From Agmasoma carcini (nom. nud.) (Eukaryota > Microsporidia > Thelohaniidae), in assembly GCA_029232285.1 (NCBI GenBank), contig JAOXFI010000053.1, positions 1-50,346 on the forward strand: a stretch of DNA of 50,346 nucleotides. The letters run 5' to 3'. The position numbers were made by a program, and so were the translations under genes. This document shows, in pieces, positions 1 to 10,192 of this stretch. Position 1 is the stretch's first letter. Every line of letters begins with the position of its first letter. Below the pieces are notes generated by a model that had not been told where the DNA came from, searched no databases, and saw nothing but the letters and a program-made list of their open reading frames with translations.

Positions 1-307
1 TATTACCTATTATTAGACTGTATGTAGAGAGGGTACAGTGATCCATTCTGATGAATGGCAATCATATTCTAGAATATTTACTCGGCTCGGTTTGATTCAT
101 CGCACAGTTAATCATAGTGTTAACTTTGTTGATTCTTCAACCTCCACTCATACTCAGAATATTGAGTCATATTGGGGAAAGGTCAAGACACGAATAAAAG
201 CAAGAAAAAGGTTTGGAAACTACAATAAAAGAAGTTTTCTAGAGAGAATGATGGCAAAAGACAGCATCATAAGAGGTGATTTTTTAAAAAAAATTGTTTT
301 GATTTAA
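1..307 (+). pseudogene. Merlin (ISXO2-like) transposase, 3' part, frameshifted
   Basis: The reading frame at 38-307 encodes the C-terminal half of an ISXO2/IS1016-type transposase, the bacterial-like superfamily called Merlin in eukaryotes. Diagnostic motifs are the catalytic-region IHSDEWQSY, then VNHSVNFVDSS, HTQNIESYWGKVK and a basic tail. The frame opens at a GTG and a TAG precedes it at 14-16. The expected upstream motif LPIIRLYV is readable in another frame at about 3-26, so there is a frameshift near 24-37. The element runs off the left edge of the window. The downstream 50 bp show no clear terminal repeat. It is one of five Merlin relics in this window. Confidence 0.85.
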
Positions 308-359
308 ATTCATAATAATTGAATGGTATCACACGTATATATTTTCTTTTTTATATTCG

Positions 360-1305
360 CATATACTTAATTCAATGCCCCTTCCAGTTAAAATTTGTGC
401 AATTTTAAATCTTGTTCTATGTTTTCCTTTTTTTGATAAGAATCCTAAAAATCTAGCATATTAGAATGTGTCTGCCGAGCTTCTGTATTGAGACAATGAT
501 GCCATGCTTCTAAAATGTTTGTAGTTTTTGTATATTGTTTAATACCCTAGTATAGCATGACCAAAATTTAATCTTATATTGAGATATGACATCACGTTCA
601 TTACCAAATAAATTTAACTTAAAATAATTTAAAAATAAGTTAATATTATTATCATCTTATTGTTTTTTAAATTCATATTTTATCTTTTTAAATTCAACTG
701 TAACTTTATTAATTGGAACAAAAGACAACAAGAAACATTTTCTAAGTATTGTTCACTTCCATATCTGTTCTTTATATTTAACTGATAAACCAAATTGTTA
801 AATATTTCTCCATATCATTTGACCGAAAACTAGTGCATCAGAAAATGCACTGTTGATTGAATTCATAAGCACTTTTCAAAATCTATTATTATAGTATATG
901 GTGTACCTTGATTAATTTTTAAAATACTTCACTGTAAGGTTTTTCTGTTTTTGTTTGTTATGAAAATGTGAGGGTTCACTCTTTAATGTTCCATCAATTA
1001 ACCAATAATTATTATTTTTTGATAATATTTCTGCTTGAAAATCTGTATAAAAATACAAAAACGATTTACATCATATATACCTGAATCAAATCGGTAAAAA
1101 CCACCTCTTAAATGGTAATGAATGGATTTAGGAATTTCTGGAACCAAAGGTATAAAATTTGGTACCTGCTTTAATCTTATTCTACTTACAAGATTCTGCA
1201 TAAATTTATCTTTTGGTAAAACCCCAAAAACATCTTCAGAACAATTACTTATTACTGATGCAATAAGTGAGCTTGTGTGTATTAACAAATCCTTAGACCC
1301 TTTTT
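360..1305 (-). pseudogene. Mutator-like (MULE) transposase relic
   Basis: Read on the minus strand, this stretch carries ordered fragments of a MULE transposase in shifting frames. The N-terminal part (about 1288-998) includes SEDVFGVLPKDKF, LVSRIRL and RFDSGIYDVNRFCIFI. Next comes WLIDGTLKS near 1010-980, matching the WxxDGTF catalytic-Asp motif. DFEKCLVESINSAF near 890-850 matches the second-Asp motif. IWRNI, FGLSVKYKEQIW and FVPINKVTVEF follow, and the C-terminal TNILEAWHHCLNTEARQTHSN lies near 535-465. Many stops and frameshifts separate the pieces, so it is dead. No terminal repeats were identified. It is the only Mutator-like copy seen here. Confidence 0.75.
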
Positions 1306-1559
1306 AACCTCTCCTTAATTTCAAAGGGTTTCAATTTTATTGTCTTTAAGTGATGTTAAATACATGAAATTATACTATTATCAGAAATGACCAATCTTGA
1401 GCTACATTTCTATTTTTTACAAATCCAAGCCTATCATAATTAAATAAATGTTTATTAATAAAACATGTTTACTATGCTTTGTTGCTTCATATATTATAAA
1501 TCATTTGAAATAAAAAAATTTAAAAATATATTTTATAATACATGTTTGTTTTATATATA

Positions 1560-3000
1560 CACTGCTTTGCAAAAAAAAGTAACACCCCAAAAAATAAAAA
1601 TCTTGTGCTAGATAAAACTAGATAGAAAAAATATATAATAAAAAAACTCTTTAAATGCATATATATTCTTTTGTTTTTTCAATATTTTAATATGAATTCT
1701 AAATATAATATTTAGTGTAAACATGTTTGCAAAAAAAAAGTAGCACCCTAAAGTTTCTATCTGTTTTTATAATAAAATTTTATTTAACGAATAACCCATG
1801 TCAAAACATCTTTTAGAAGAGCAAAAAATCAATGTTATTAGTGATTTAATAAATGGTTTAACCAAAAATTCTATCTTTTTAAAACACAATATTTCGCGCA
1901 GAACAGTGCAAAACATCAATAATAAATAGAAAAAAACAAATCAATAAATCGAAGAACGTGATCTAGACGAAATATAACGCTTAATTCTTTATCAATGATT
2001 TTTTTATAAAGTGTATTAATAAAAATCTATTTATCATTATTTCAGAGATGAAAAACACCTGTTAAAGCAATACGATATCAATGTATCTATATCAAACTAT
2101 ATCAAGAGCTATAAATAAACAAAGTATCAACACATTTATTCCTGTTATTAAGCCATTATTAAGTGAGAAGAACATTATTATATGAAAAAATAAATAATGA
2201 ATTATTAAAATTTTTAAAAAAATGAGCTTGAATCATTTATTTTTTCTGATAATGTTGATTTATATTTCATCAGCCAGATAATTCTTATTTGGTGCGACTA
2301 AGAAATAGGAAAGGTTAAATTCAAAGTATATTTTACCATCAGTAAAGCATGGTGGTGGATCAGATCTAGTATGGAGCTGCATATCACCATAAATGGTAGA
2401 TAGGCTTGTGTTTATTAATCGAAATATTGACGCTGCTGCGTATAAACAACTTTTTGCTCAAAATCTCAAAGAATCTGCATTAATGATGGGATTTTAGGTT
2501 TTTATTTTCCAGCAAGACAATGCACCTTGTCACAATAAAAGTCAGTTCAAACAATGATTAATTCTAAAAATCAGTATTTAATTAAAAGGCTACTAAAATC
2601 ACCCGATCTAAACCCCGTCGAACACATTTAAGCATATATAAAGCAAAAATTAAGAGGTTTTGGGTTTTTGAAGAAACATGAATTAAAGGATAAAATCTTT
2701 AAATCTGGAACAATATGGATCATGAAATAGTGAGGCATTTTGTTTTAAGCTTTCAAAAAAGAGCTTTGGCTATTTAATGAGCTGAGAGAAGACATGTTTA
2801 TAAAAAAAATCAAGGTACTACTTTTTTTTGCAAGCATGTTTACACTAAATATTATATTTAGAATTCATATTAAAATGTTGAAAAAACAAAAGAATATATA
2901 TGCATTTAAAGAGTTTTTTTATTATATATTTTTTCTATCTAGTTTTATCTAGCACAAGATTTTTATTTTTTGGGGTGTTACTTTTTTTTGCAAAGCAGTG
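1560..3000 (+). mobile_element. Tc1/mariner element, family A copy 1, near-perfect ~190-bp TIRs
   Basis: The element starts CACTGCTTTGC and ends with the complement, GCAAAGCAGTG. It is bounded by TA at 1558-1559 and 3001-3002, the Tc1/mariner target duplication. Terminal inverted repeats span about 1560-1749 and 2813-3000 and differ at only a few positions by eye. Each TIR carries two direct copies of a TTTGCAAAAAAAAGTA(A/G)CAC-type motif, one at the tip and one about 165 bp inside, which is the IR/DR layout known from some Tc1 elements. Inside lies a plus-strand transposase relic. The length, 1441 bp, is normal for a Tc1 element. Confidence 0.92.
1798..2812 (+). pseudogene. Tc1 DD34E transposase relic (family A copy 1)
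   Basis: The ATG at 1798 opens an N-terminal helix-turn-helix region, with SIFLKHNISRRTVQNINNK before a stop at about 1930. Further fragments are FSDNVDL (first catalytic Asp), HGGGSDLVWSCISP, FQQDNAPCHNKSQFKQ (second Asp codon at 2516) and LLKSPDLNPVEH (Glu codon at 2620). The two codons are 104 nt apart, one short of the 105 that would leave 34 residues between them, so the family is DD34E with a one-base deletion. The tail WNNMDHEIVRHFVLSF is also readable. Several stops and frameshifts make the gene non-functional. Confidence 0.85.
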
Positions 3001-3009
3001 TATATTAAA

Positions 3010-4117
3010 AAAAGTTTTGGAAGAAAAATCGCACCTTAAAATCAATGCCTAACACTATTCCATTTTGCTCTATAAATGAAAATACTTTTTATAAAATCTT
3101 AAAATATATATTTTAACATCAATATATCCAAGTCGTATTACATTTAAAATCAACCTTTTTATAAAACCCAACCCACTTAATCTACACTTAACATGAGCAC
3201 AAATATACTCGATAAAAATTTATATTGTAATACCCTCATATTTCATTTGTCGCAATTTAAATAAATCGTGAATATATTGGAAATGTGCATCATCATACTG
3301 AAAATAAAAATCTTGTCACAATTACCGATTCTTTAAGATTTTAGGCTTATGTTAGTTTATGTGAAGCTGTACATTTTATGTTATCAACAAAAACAATTTT
3401 CGTTAATCATTTAGATGGTTTAAAGCTTTTTTATAATTCGACAAATACGATGCTTTACAAAGGAGAGAAAATATAATAATTTAGACTTTCTTAATAATAT
3501 CTAACAGACAAATTCTTTTATTTTCATTCATCAAAAAAATATTATAACTTTTACCTTTTTATTCGATTACACTAAAATTCTATTAAATGGAATTTTCAAA
3601 ATCTATTGTTTTTTCATACCTGGAGATAATTTGTCTTTGACTGTATCACTGCTTTATATATTCTTTATTTGTTGGTAAATCTTTTAAATTATAAATATGG
3701 GGTTTTAGGTATTTTAAATAAGGTTATAATTTGATTTTCCTTAATTAGTATCGAGAACAATTAGATTCATAAGAGTTTAGCTTTCTTCCACACACTGGTC
3801 ATATTCTGAAATCAAATGTATTATTATTTTCAATTCACACTTTTTTGCGTAAAATACCAAAATTATATGATATAAAATTTTAACTCAAAACTGATCCAAA
3901 TCACTTACTAATTAAATTTTCTTTTTCCGTGAATAGATTTGGCATGAGTATTTTCTTTTACAACTTTTAAATAATTAAATATAAGCAACTTCTTGCATGC
4001 GACATTTTTTTTACAATATGATCAAGATATTCTATATTATTCAATTTATTGTATTTTTGTTGTAAAGTGGGCACAAGAATAATATTTTTTGGGGTTCTAC
4101 TTTTTTGCAAGGCAGTG
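3010..4117 (-). pseudogene. Tc1 relic on the minus strand, family A-like (copy 3)
   Basis: The right edge, about 4085-4117, reads GGGGTTCTACTTTTTTGCAAGGCAGTG followed by TA, a diverged family A terminus. Inward on the minus strand are transposase fragments: MPNLFTEKENLISK (N-terminal linker), QYDDAHFQYIHDLFKLRQ (second-Asp motif, QQDN changed to QYDD), then FIEYICAHVKCRLSGLGF (the Glu motif and following helix, with the SPDLNP part deleted). The left terminus is not clear; a motif resembling the inner direct repeat sits at about 3016-3036, just right of copy 1. This copy is older and more decayed than copy 1. Confidence 0.65.
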
Positions 4118-4439
4118 TATTTATAAAAAGAATTGATCTTAAGCAGTGATCATAAAAATAAAATGACAAAATAGAGGCATAAATCACAATTGTTTACTTT
4201 TTGTTTCTTGCAACAATATAAAGGCCTCATCAAAACCCTAAAAGATGAAAAAATAAATAAGAAAGTAAAATAATTAAATAAAAAGATAAAAAATAAGATT
4301 TATTAAAGAAGAGGTGAATAGTGTGAGATAACGACAATACACCTATGTGATTTACTAAAGATATAACGAAAGTGTTATACTGGTTTAAATTATATATATG
4401 ATGGTAATGCTAAGAATTTTTAGACACAATATCATAAGA

Positions 4440-4760
4440 TCTGGTTGCAGCTTGGTTTAATGCATTTATATACAATAATCAGCACTCTGCGAAGAGTCCA
4501 GACCTCCACATGGTGTAGAGTGGTAACGTTGTATAAAAGCGACGGCTAATTGGACTATAACAGGTTGGGTCCTGCAGGGGTTTAAGCAAGCTCAAATGTA
4601 TATGGAATATCTTGTTCACTCTGGAAAACCAGTTTGCGGCGAGTGAAATACACCTTTTCTATCAGTAGGGAAGTGCCACTTTAAAGTCTCGAATATATAA
4701 GATTGTTAAAGTGTGTAATAACACTAATCCCATCTGAAACCGCATCCTATATTTTGTTGT
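4440..4760 (+). ncRNA. candidate structured RNA in a GC island (weak RNase P/MRP resemblance)
   Basis: Two counted 60-base blocks here (4501-4620) are 43% G+C against roughly 20% around them, as expected for a structured RNA in an AT-rich genome. Visible hairpins are CACTC/GAGTG at 4617-4621/4641-4645 enclosing TGG-AAAA-CCA, and GTGT/ACAC near 4710-4725. The segment GAAGAGTCCAGACCTCC followed by GAGTGGTAACG resembles conserved region I and the next segment of RNase P/MRP RNAs. AGCAAGCTCAAAT at 4585-4597 resembles the AGCAAG..CAAAT region. A T4 tract at 4752-4755 could end a Pol III transcript. I could not find the 3' strand that should pair with region I, so the family call is tentative; ends are approximate and strand is inferred. 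Confidence 0.35.
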
Positions 4761-4965
4761 CTTTAAAATCTTGCTGAAACCTTTTAAAAATGGTTCAAAA
4801 TTGCCTGAAGAACTTATCTACTTGTTAATAAGCGCTTTTGCGTATGGTTGTGTTATCCACTCTCTATCTGTTTCTTCTTTGAGTTTTTTATGTTTGATTT
4901 TACTGAGTTTAGGTGTTTTTACTTGCTGGTTCGGCTTTTCATCGTTTAGTAAATAATAACTGATA

Positions 4966-4997
4966 TTATTTCCTGTTTGTAGAAAAACAGGAAATAA
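4966..4997. other. perfect 13-bp hairpin with 6-nt loop
   Basis: TTATTTCCTGTTT at 4966-4978 and AAACAGGAAATAA at 4985-4997 are exact reverse complements around the loop GTAGAA. It sits just after a 61-codon TTG-started open frame (4771-4956) in the GC island. It could be the 3' end of a structured RNA, a bacterial-type terminator on foreign DNA, or chance. Confidence 0.6.
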
Positions 4998-4999
4998 GC

Positions 5000-6370
5000 G
5001 GACAGGATTTCTGCCTCTTTTGTTTAGTGTTTGTTTTTATAATAGATTGATAAAAGTGATTTTTACAATCGCTAGATGAAATGTAGATAAAATAAATCCA
5101 TTATAATTATATACAATAATCAGCTTATATTTTTGAAATTACGATAATAATGTTGTCGTTCACATGATTGCATATTAGTTTTTAGTAGCTAACAAGATAG
5201 TCCTTATACCTTGTCAAGTATTAACCTGTTAATGTTTAATTGTCGTTTTCAATGTTTCCACTCTTCGCCACGTAGACCTGCTTGACTCTTTGCAAAGCTT
5301 TCATTCTTTGTAAAAAAATACTAGATCGCAAATCAAAACATCACCCAATTTTCAAATTTTATTAATTAATTATTTCAGTGTTTTACCATAACCAGTTATA
5401 TGTATATTGTCATCTTTAGTTGTATTTGTGATGTTATTAATGATAAAAATACATAAATTAATTAAGAACTTCAATAAGGAACACAAATAAATGTTGATTT
5501 CTACATAATTTTTATTTCCATCTATTTCAATGGATATAAATTCTTGAATTTCAACAATTTTACGTCTTTATTTAAATTTTGTATATATTTTAAAGGTGTT
5601 GTATTATAAAAATAAACAATATTGATAAATATATTCTTACAACGTATTGATTTATACTTATATGAAGTTTTTTAGAATTTACAACATATTTCTTTAACTA
5701 TGATTACATTTATTTATTTGAATAATAAATTGTAAAATTATATTCTATACTAAATATACCTTAATTTTTTTCTAATAAAAATATATAAATGAATTTAAGT
5801 CTTTATATACTAACTAATATCTTTTTAAATATAATTTTTTAATGAAAACAAATATAAACTTAATTTAAACTGAAATAATAATATTAAATATATGTAAATA
5901 TACATTTATCTTATATATACATGATTTAAAATAACATTGGTGCTAGGAATGATGAAGAATTCAAAATATATAAAATTAAAAAAAACTAACAAAATAAGTT
6001 TATTTAAAGTAAAATTTGATATTTTATTTATTAAATTATATTATTTTACCAGAAAAGGCTTAATTTGATTATAACAAGCACTAAAGCCTGCAAAATATTT
6101 AAAAATACTTGTTCGGTGGTTCAAATTCACTCTTTTAATAACAGATTTGTGATGGAAAGATACTTAAAATATACGATAATGTTATTTGCTAGTTACTATC
6201 AAAAATATGTTAATATTAAATATTAGTTTATAATAGTCTAAGCTTATGATAAATACATAAGAAGAAGTATCAATAATAAAATATACAGACTATGCAAAAT
6301 ATTATAAAATACTAGAATATAAAAAATATACAAAATATTATAAAATATATTTAGAATAATTTAAAAATCG
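5000..6370. other. AT-rich gap, nothing recognised
   Basis: I see no open frame with recognisable protein similarity, no tandem repeat and no clear transposon motif. A short inverted pair AGGCTT/AAGCCT lies near 6056-6090. Confidence 0.5.
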
Positions 6371-6374
6371 TTTT

Positions 6375-9300
6375 TTATTTCTTAATAGCCTTTAACAGAT
6401 TTAATAGCTCTTCTACATTTTCTAAATAGCAATCAGCATAACTTCTGCCACCCCCTATCTTAACACTTATTCCTTTGCAACTATAGAACATATCCTCATC
6501 AGTAACATCATCACCAACACAAAGATCAGGATTCTCTCTAATGCATACCTTGTCTTTTGATGAAGATACAACCTCAACCACTTTCTTACCATGTATGATA
6601 TTGTGTGTTCCAATTCTTTTACATTCTTCTACCATCCTTTCAGGGTTAAAATCATCATTTCCTCTATAGTGGAATGCATATCCTGTTGATTTATCTTCAA
6701 TCTCTGTCCCTGGATATCGTTTTTCATAATATTCAAGAATACTCCTGTAGATGATTGGACTCTTCTTTTCTATAAGTTCACTCCATTCACCATCTACTCT
6801 TACATAAGCACCATGTTCAGCATATACCTTGATTTCCTTAGGGAACCACTCGTCTACAACCTTTTTAGAACGTCCAGTGCACAAAATCAAATCATCTTTA
6901 TAAAAACTCAAGATCAAATTGATCAATTCTTTTGTAGGTTTGGCATTCTCTGGTGATTTTTGAACAGGAAAGAGTGTGCCATCGTAATCAAGCAATAGCT
7001 TGCAAGGTGACTTAGCTTTACAATAATCAACAATTGTATCAATATCGCCTTTCTTTAATTCTTTAACCAATTTCTTCAATATTTTTGTTTCTTTATCAGC
7101 TTCACTAACTTTAACCTCCTCAAATGAAGGTGAAGATTTTGAACTTATAAATGAAGGCTGTTTTACTGGAGTGGAACTACTTTTATCATTACCTGATGAT
7201 GATAAAAGTACACTGTCTTCATTTACTGAAACATTTGTTATATTTTCTTCAATTTCTGGTGAATCAAGCTTAGATAAAGTGCTAAGCTTTTCATCTCCTT
7301 CAACCAAATGGCAGCTATCATTTTCTTCACAAACCTTAACCTTTGATATTTTTACTTCAACTGTCTTTGGTTCTTCTTTTGAAATATATTTTTGTCTATT
7401 GATTTTTAGTGTGATTTTATCATCCTTAGCTGGTTGATCTTCAACATGACAGCTTATCTTTTCAGTAACAGGTTTTGATTCTTCTTCAACCTTTATATTT
7501 TTACTTGGATATTCTTCAATATGACAGCTTTTCTCTTCACTGATAGATTTTGTTTCCTTTTCAGTTTTTATACTTCCACTTTGTTTCTCTTCACAAATAG
7601 ATTTTGTTTCCTTTTCAGCTTTTATACTTCCACTTTGTTTCTCCTCAAGATGACAACTTTTCTCTTCACTGATAGATTTTGTTTCCTTTTCAGCTTTTAT
7701 ACTTCCATTTTGTTTCTCTTCACAAATAGATTTTGTTTCCTTTTCAGCTTTTATACTTCCACTTGTTTGTTCTTCAATATGACAACTTTTCTCTTCACTG
7801 ATAGATTTTGTTTCCTTTTCAGCTTTTACATTTTCACTTGGTTGTTCTTTAATATGACAGCTTTTCTCTTCAACAACAGGTTTTGTTTCTTTTTCAGCTT
7901 TTATACTTTCACTTTGTTTCTCTTCACTGATAGATTTTGCTTCTTTTTCAGCTTTTACATCAACAACTTTTATAACTTCATTTTCAGGTTTTAAAGATTT
8001 AACTTCCTTCTTTTGATCTTCACAAGGCTCTTCCTTAATTGAAGCTTCTTTTTTTGATCTCACAGATGAAGCATCTGACATAACACACTCTTGATATTTA
8101 TTAACTGTTTTTTCATGTATTGATATTGCTTTCTTAGACTTACTTTTATCTTCCTTGACACTAACAACCTCTTCTTTCTTTTCTAAAGACTTTTTATCGC
8201 TCATAACACTCTTAGAGCTACTATCAGACATGACAGCCTTAATAATCTCAGAAATGGTTGATTTTATTGAAGAACTGGCTTTGCTTATAACAGATTGTTT
8301 CTCATCTTTAAACATTTCCTTTTCTTTTAATTCAGATAAAGTTTGTTGTAAATTTAAAGATTTTTCATCAATTTTGATTGGTTCAGATTGTGCTTTAACT
8401 TGATCATTTTCTTCTTTTTCATCGGTCCCTTTTAATGGAACATCTACAACAACACCTTCTAAATTCTCAATTTCTAAAGGAGGAACATCTGCCGTTGATT
8501 CAGTTGAGCTTTGAATGCTTCTAGTCAGAGCAGTTATGATATCAATTTGTTCTTTTACATCTGATGTTGTTTCTTTTGCTATTTTTTCAAATTCTTTCAT
8601 TTTTAATTTTTTTGATAATTCTTCCTCAACAAAAGATTCTCTATTCGGATGGCTTTCAGGTACTTTTAATAACATATTTTGGACGAGAATCTTCAATAAT
8701 TCTTGATCTATTGTTGAATATAGATTTAAAACATCTTGATCACTCAATATGTCATTTCTAGATTCAGAGTATAGTTCTGGAGAATAACCATAGATATTCA
8801 TTTCTTCTTCTTTAGGTTCATTTCTATCTTCTATATGAATATTTAAACCTTTAATGTCTTCTGTCATATAAATTGATGTGACTTGACATGTACCATCACA
8901 CTCCTCGTTTTCTTTTTTATTGCAAGTACAAATAACTATTTTTTGTCTTAATGTTGTTTTTTCCTTTAGATTGTTCAACATGCAATAGAATTGCTCCTCG
9001 TTGAAGTAATCAGATACGATTTTGACATCAACATCAACTAATGATGTTGATTTTCCAAATTTTGTAGATTTGAACTTATTTCTAACATCTAAAATAAAAT
9101 TATCTTTGTCATAATAAATATTTTGTTTTTCATATGTGGAATTGGTATTGAATTTATCTTTAACTAAGAAGTTGTTGATTTCGGTATCAAAGTTGATGTA
9201 ATGGGCCAATAAGTATTCTTCTATTGTTTTGAAGTATCTTACGTTGTAGTTATCATTCTTATAAGTAAAATCATCCACTAATAATCTTTTTCTGCCATCA

Positions 9301-9551
9301 ATTTCTAAATTTTTGTTAGAAATTAGTTCTTTAAGTGTTCTAAAATATTTTGATTTATCAATGAAGGGTTTAACTGTGTTAAAACCTATTTTATTGTCAA
9401 AAGAGACGACAATTGCTTCTGATGTTATGCTTTTTATGATTTCTTTGATTCTATCAACTGAAAAGCTATCAATAGTGACTAAGTCCTTAGTGTATTCTAT
9501 TTTTTCTTCATCACTTAGACTAACCAAAAATATTTGGATCATTGAAATCAT
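6375..9551 (-). CDS. TPS2: trehalose-6-phosphate phosphatase (Tps2-type) with a long repetitive middle
   Basis: The 1058-residue product ends in a HAD-type trehalose-phosphatase domain of about 230 residues, which removes phosphate from trehalose-6-phosphate. DYDGTLFPV is the nucleophile motif, CTGRS motif II, AEHGAYVR and GKKVVEVV family motifs, and VGDDVTDEDMF the Mg-binding motif. All catalytic acids are present, so it should be active. The N-terminal ~330 residues might be a degenerate GT20 synthase-like region, but I cannot show that. Between them are about 500 low-complexity residues rich in Glu, Lys and Ser, including repeats around KAEKETKSISEEKSCH at roughly 7440-7990. Two ATGs three codons apart could both be starts. 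Microsporidian Tps2 proteins normally lack such a large insert. Confidence 0.85.
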   Translation of the reverse strand: MISMIQIFLVSLSDEEKIEYTKDLVTIDSFSVDRIKEIIKSITSEAIVVSFDNKIGFNTVKPFIDKSKYFRTLKELISNKNLEIDGRKRLLVDDFTYKNDNYNVRYFKTIEEYLLAHYINFDTEINNFLVKDKFNTNSTYEKQNIYYDKDNFILDVRNKFKSTKFGKSTSLVDVDVKIVSDYFNEEQFYCMLNNLKEKTTLRQKIVICTCNKKENEECDGTCQVTSIYMTEDIKGLNIHIEDRNEPKEEEMNIYGYSPELYSESRNDILSDQDVLNLYSTIDQELLKILVQNMLLKVPESHPNRESFVEEELSKKLKMKEFEKIAKETTSDVKEQIDIITALTRSIQSSTESTADVPPLEIENLEGVVVDVPLKGTDEKEENDQVKAQSEPIKIDEKSLNLQQTLSELKEKEMFKDEKQSVISKASSSIKSTISEIIKAVMSDSSSKSVMSDKKSLEKKEEVVSVKEDKSKSKKAISIHEKTVNKYQECVMSDASSVRSKKEASIKEEPCEDQKKEVKSLKPENEVIKVVDVKAEKEAKSISEEKQSESIKAEKETKPVVEEKSCHIKEQPSENVKAEKETKSISEEKSCHIEEQTSGSIKAEKETKSICEEKQNGSIKAEKETKSISEEKSCHLEEKQSGSIKAEKETKSICEEKQSGSIKTEKETKSISEEKSCHIEEYPSKNIKVEEESKPVTEKISCHVEDQPAKDDKITLKINRQKYISKEEPKTVEVKISKVKVCEENDSCHLVEGDEKLSTLSKLDSPEIEENITNVSVNEDSVLLSSSGNDKSSSTPVKQPSFISSKSSPSFEEVKVSEADKETKILKKLVKELKKGDIDTIVDYCKAKSPCKLLLDYDGTLFPVQKSPENAKPTKELINLILSFYKDDLILCTGRSKKVVDEWFPKEIKVYAEHGAYVRVDGEWSELIEKKSPIIYRSILEYYEKRYPGTEIEDKSTGYAFHYRGNDDFNPERMVEECKRIGTHNIIHGKKVVEVVSSSKDKVCIRENPDLCVGDDVTDEDMFYSCKGISVKIGGGRSYADCYLENVEELLNLLKAIKK

Positions 9552-10192
9552 AATAATTTTCTTTTTTATATTTAACAGGAACCAATAAAAAAGGTTACCC
9601 TTAAAAGGGGTGAATATTTTTAAGGATAAGGGGGTGATAATATAATATTAGTTTTGTATTGAGTAATAGTTTTGTATTGAATAATAGTTTTGTATTGAAT
9701 AATATTTGAATATTGATTATTGGTTGAATATTACTTGTATATTGATTATTGGTTGGATATTGATTATTAGTTGATTATTAGTTGTATAATAGTTGAATAT
9801 GGATTGATTGTTATTTATTATTGGTTGATTATTATCATATTATTATTAGTTGAATTTGGATTATTGTTCAAGTTGACCAATATTTTTTAAAGATATCATA
9901 TTTGATCCAAAAATGTATAAATTTAGTATAAATGATGTAATTTAAGTATGTAGTAAATATATACTTATATGTAATAGATTTATTATATATAATTATAGTT
10001 ATATCAGGTTTGATATGTCATATTTCACTAAAATATTGAAAAAATAAGACTATAATATAATTATAATCTTAATATTATGACTTTATTATAATAACGTTAT
10101 TAGTGTAACATTATTAGCGCAACATTATTAGTGTAATATTATTAAAATATGTCATATTTCATAAAAACATTATTATATGTAAAATAACATTT
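9552..10192. repeat. intergenic gap with degenerate minisatellite
   Basis: From about 9645 to 9860 the sequence cycles through variants of TAGTTTTGTATTGAATAATA and TTGATTATTGGTTGAATATT. The remainder up to the next gene is AT-rich and has a short cluster of ATTATTAGTGTAACATTATTAG repeats near 10085-10145. No gene is seen. Confidence 0.6.

Noticed and set aside
4440..4760. Calling the GC island a definite RNase P RNA
   Set aside because: Only part of the conserved regions could be matched and the P4 3' strand was not found; kept as a low-confidence ncRNA.
6110..6135. T-arm-like sequence GGTGGTTCAAATTCACT suggesting a tRNA
   Set aside because: No matching acceptor stem, D-arm or anticodon arm at the right distances upstream.
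7521..7994. 157-codon plus-strand open frame with a repetitive Phe/Leu-rich product
   Set aside because: It is the antisense shadow of the repeat block in the trehalose-phosphatase gene.
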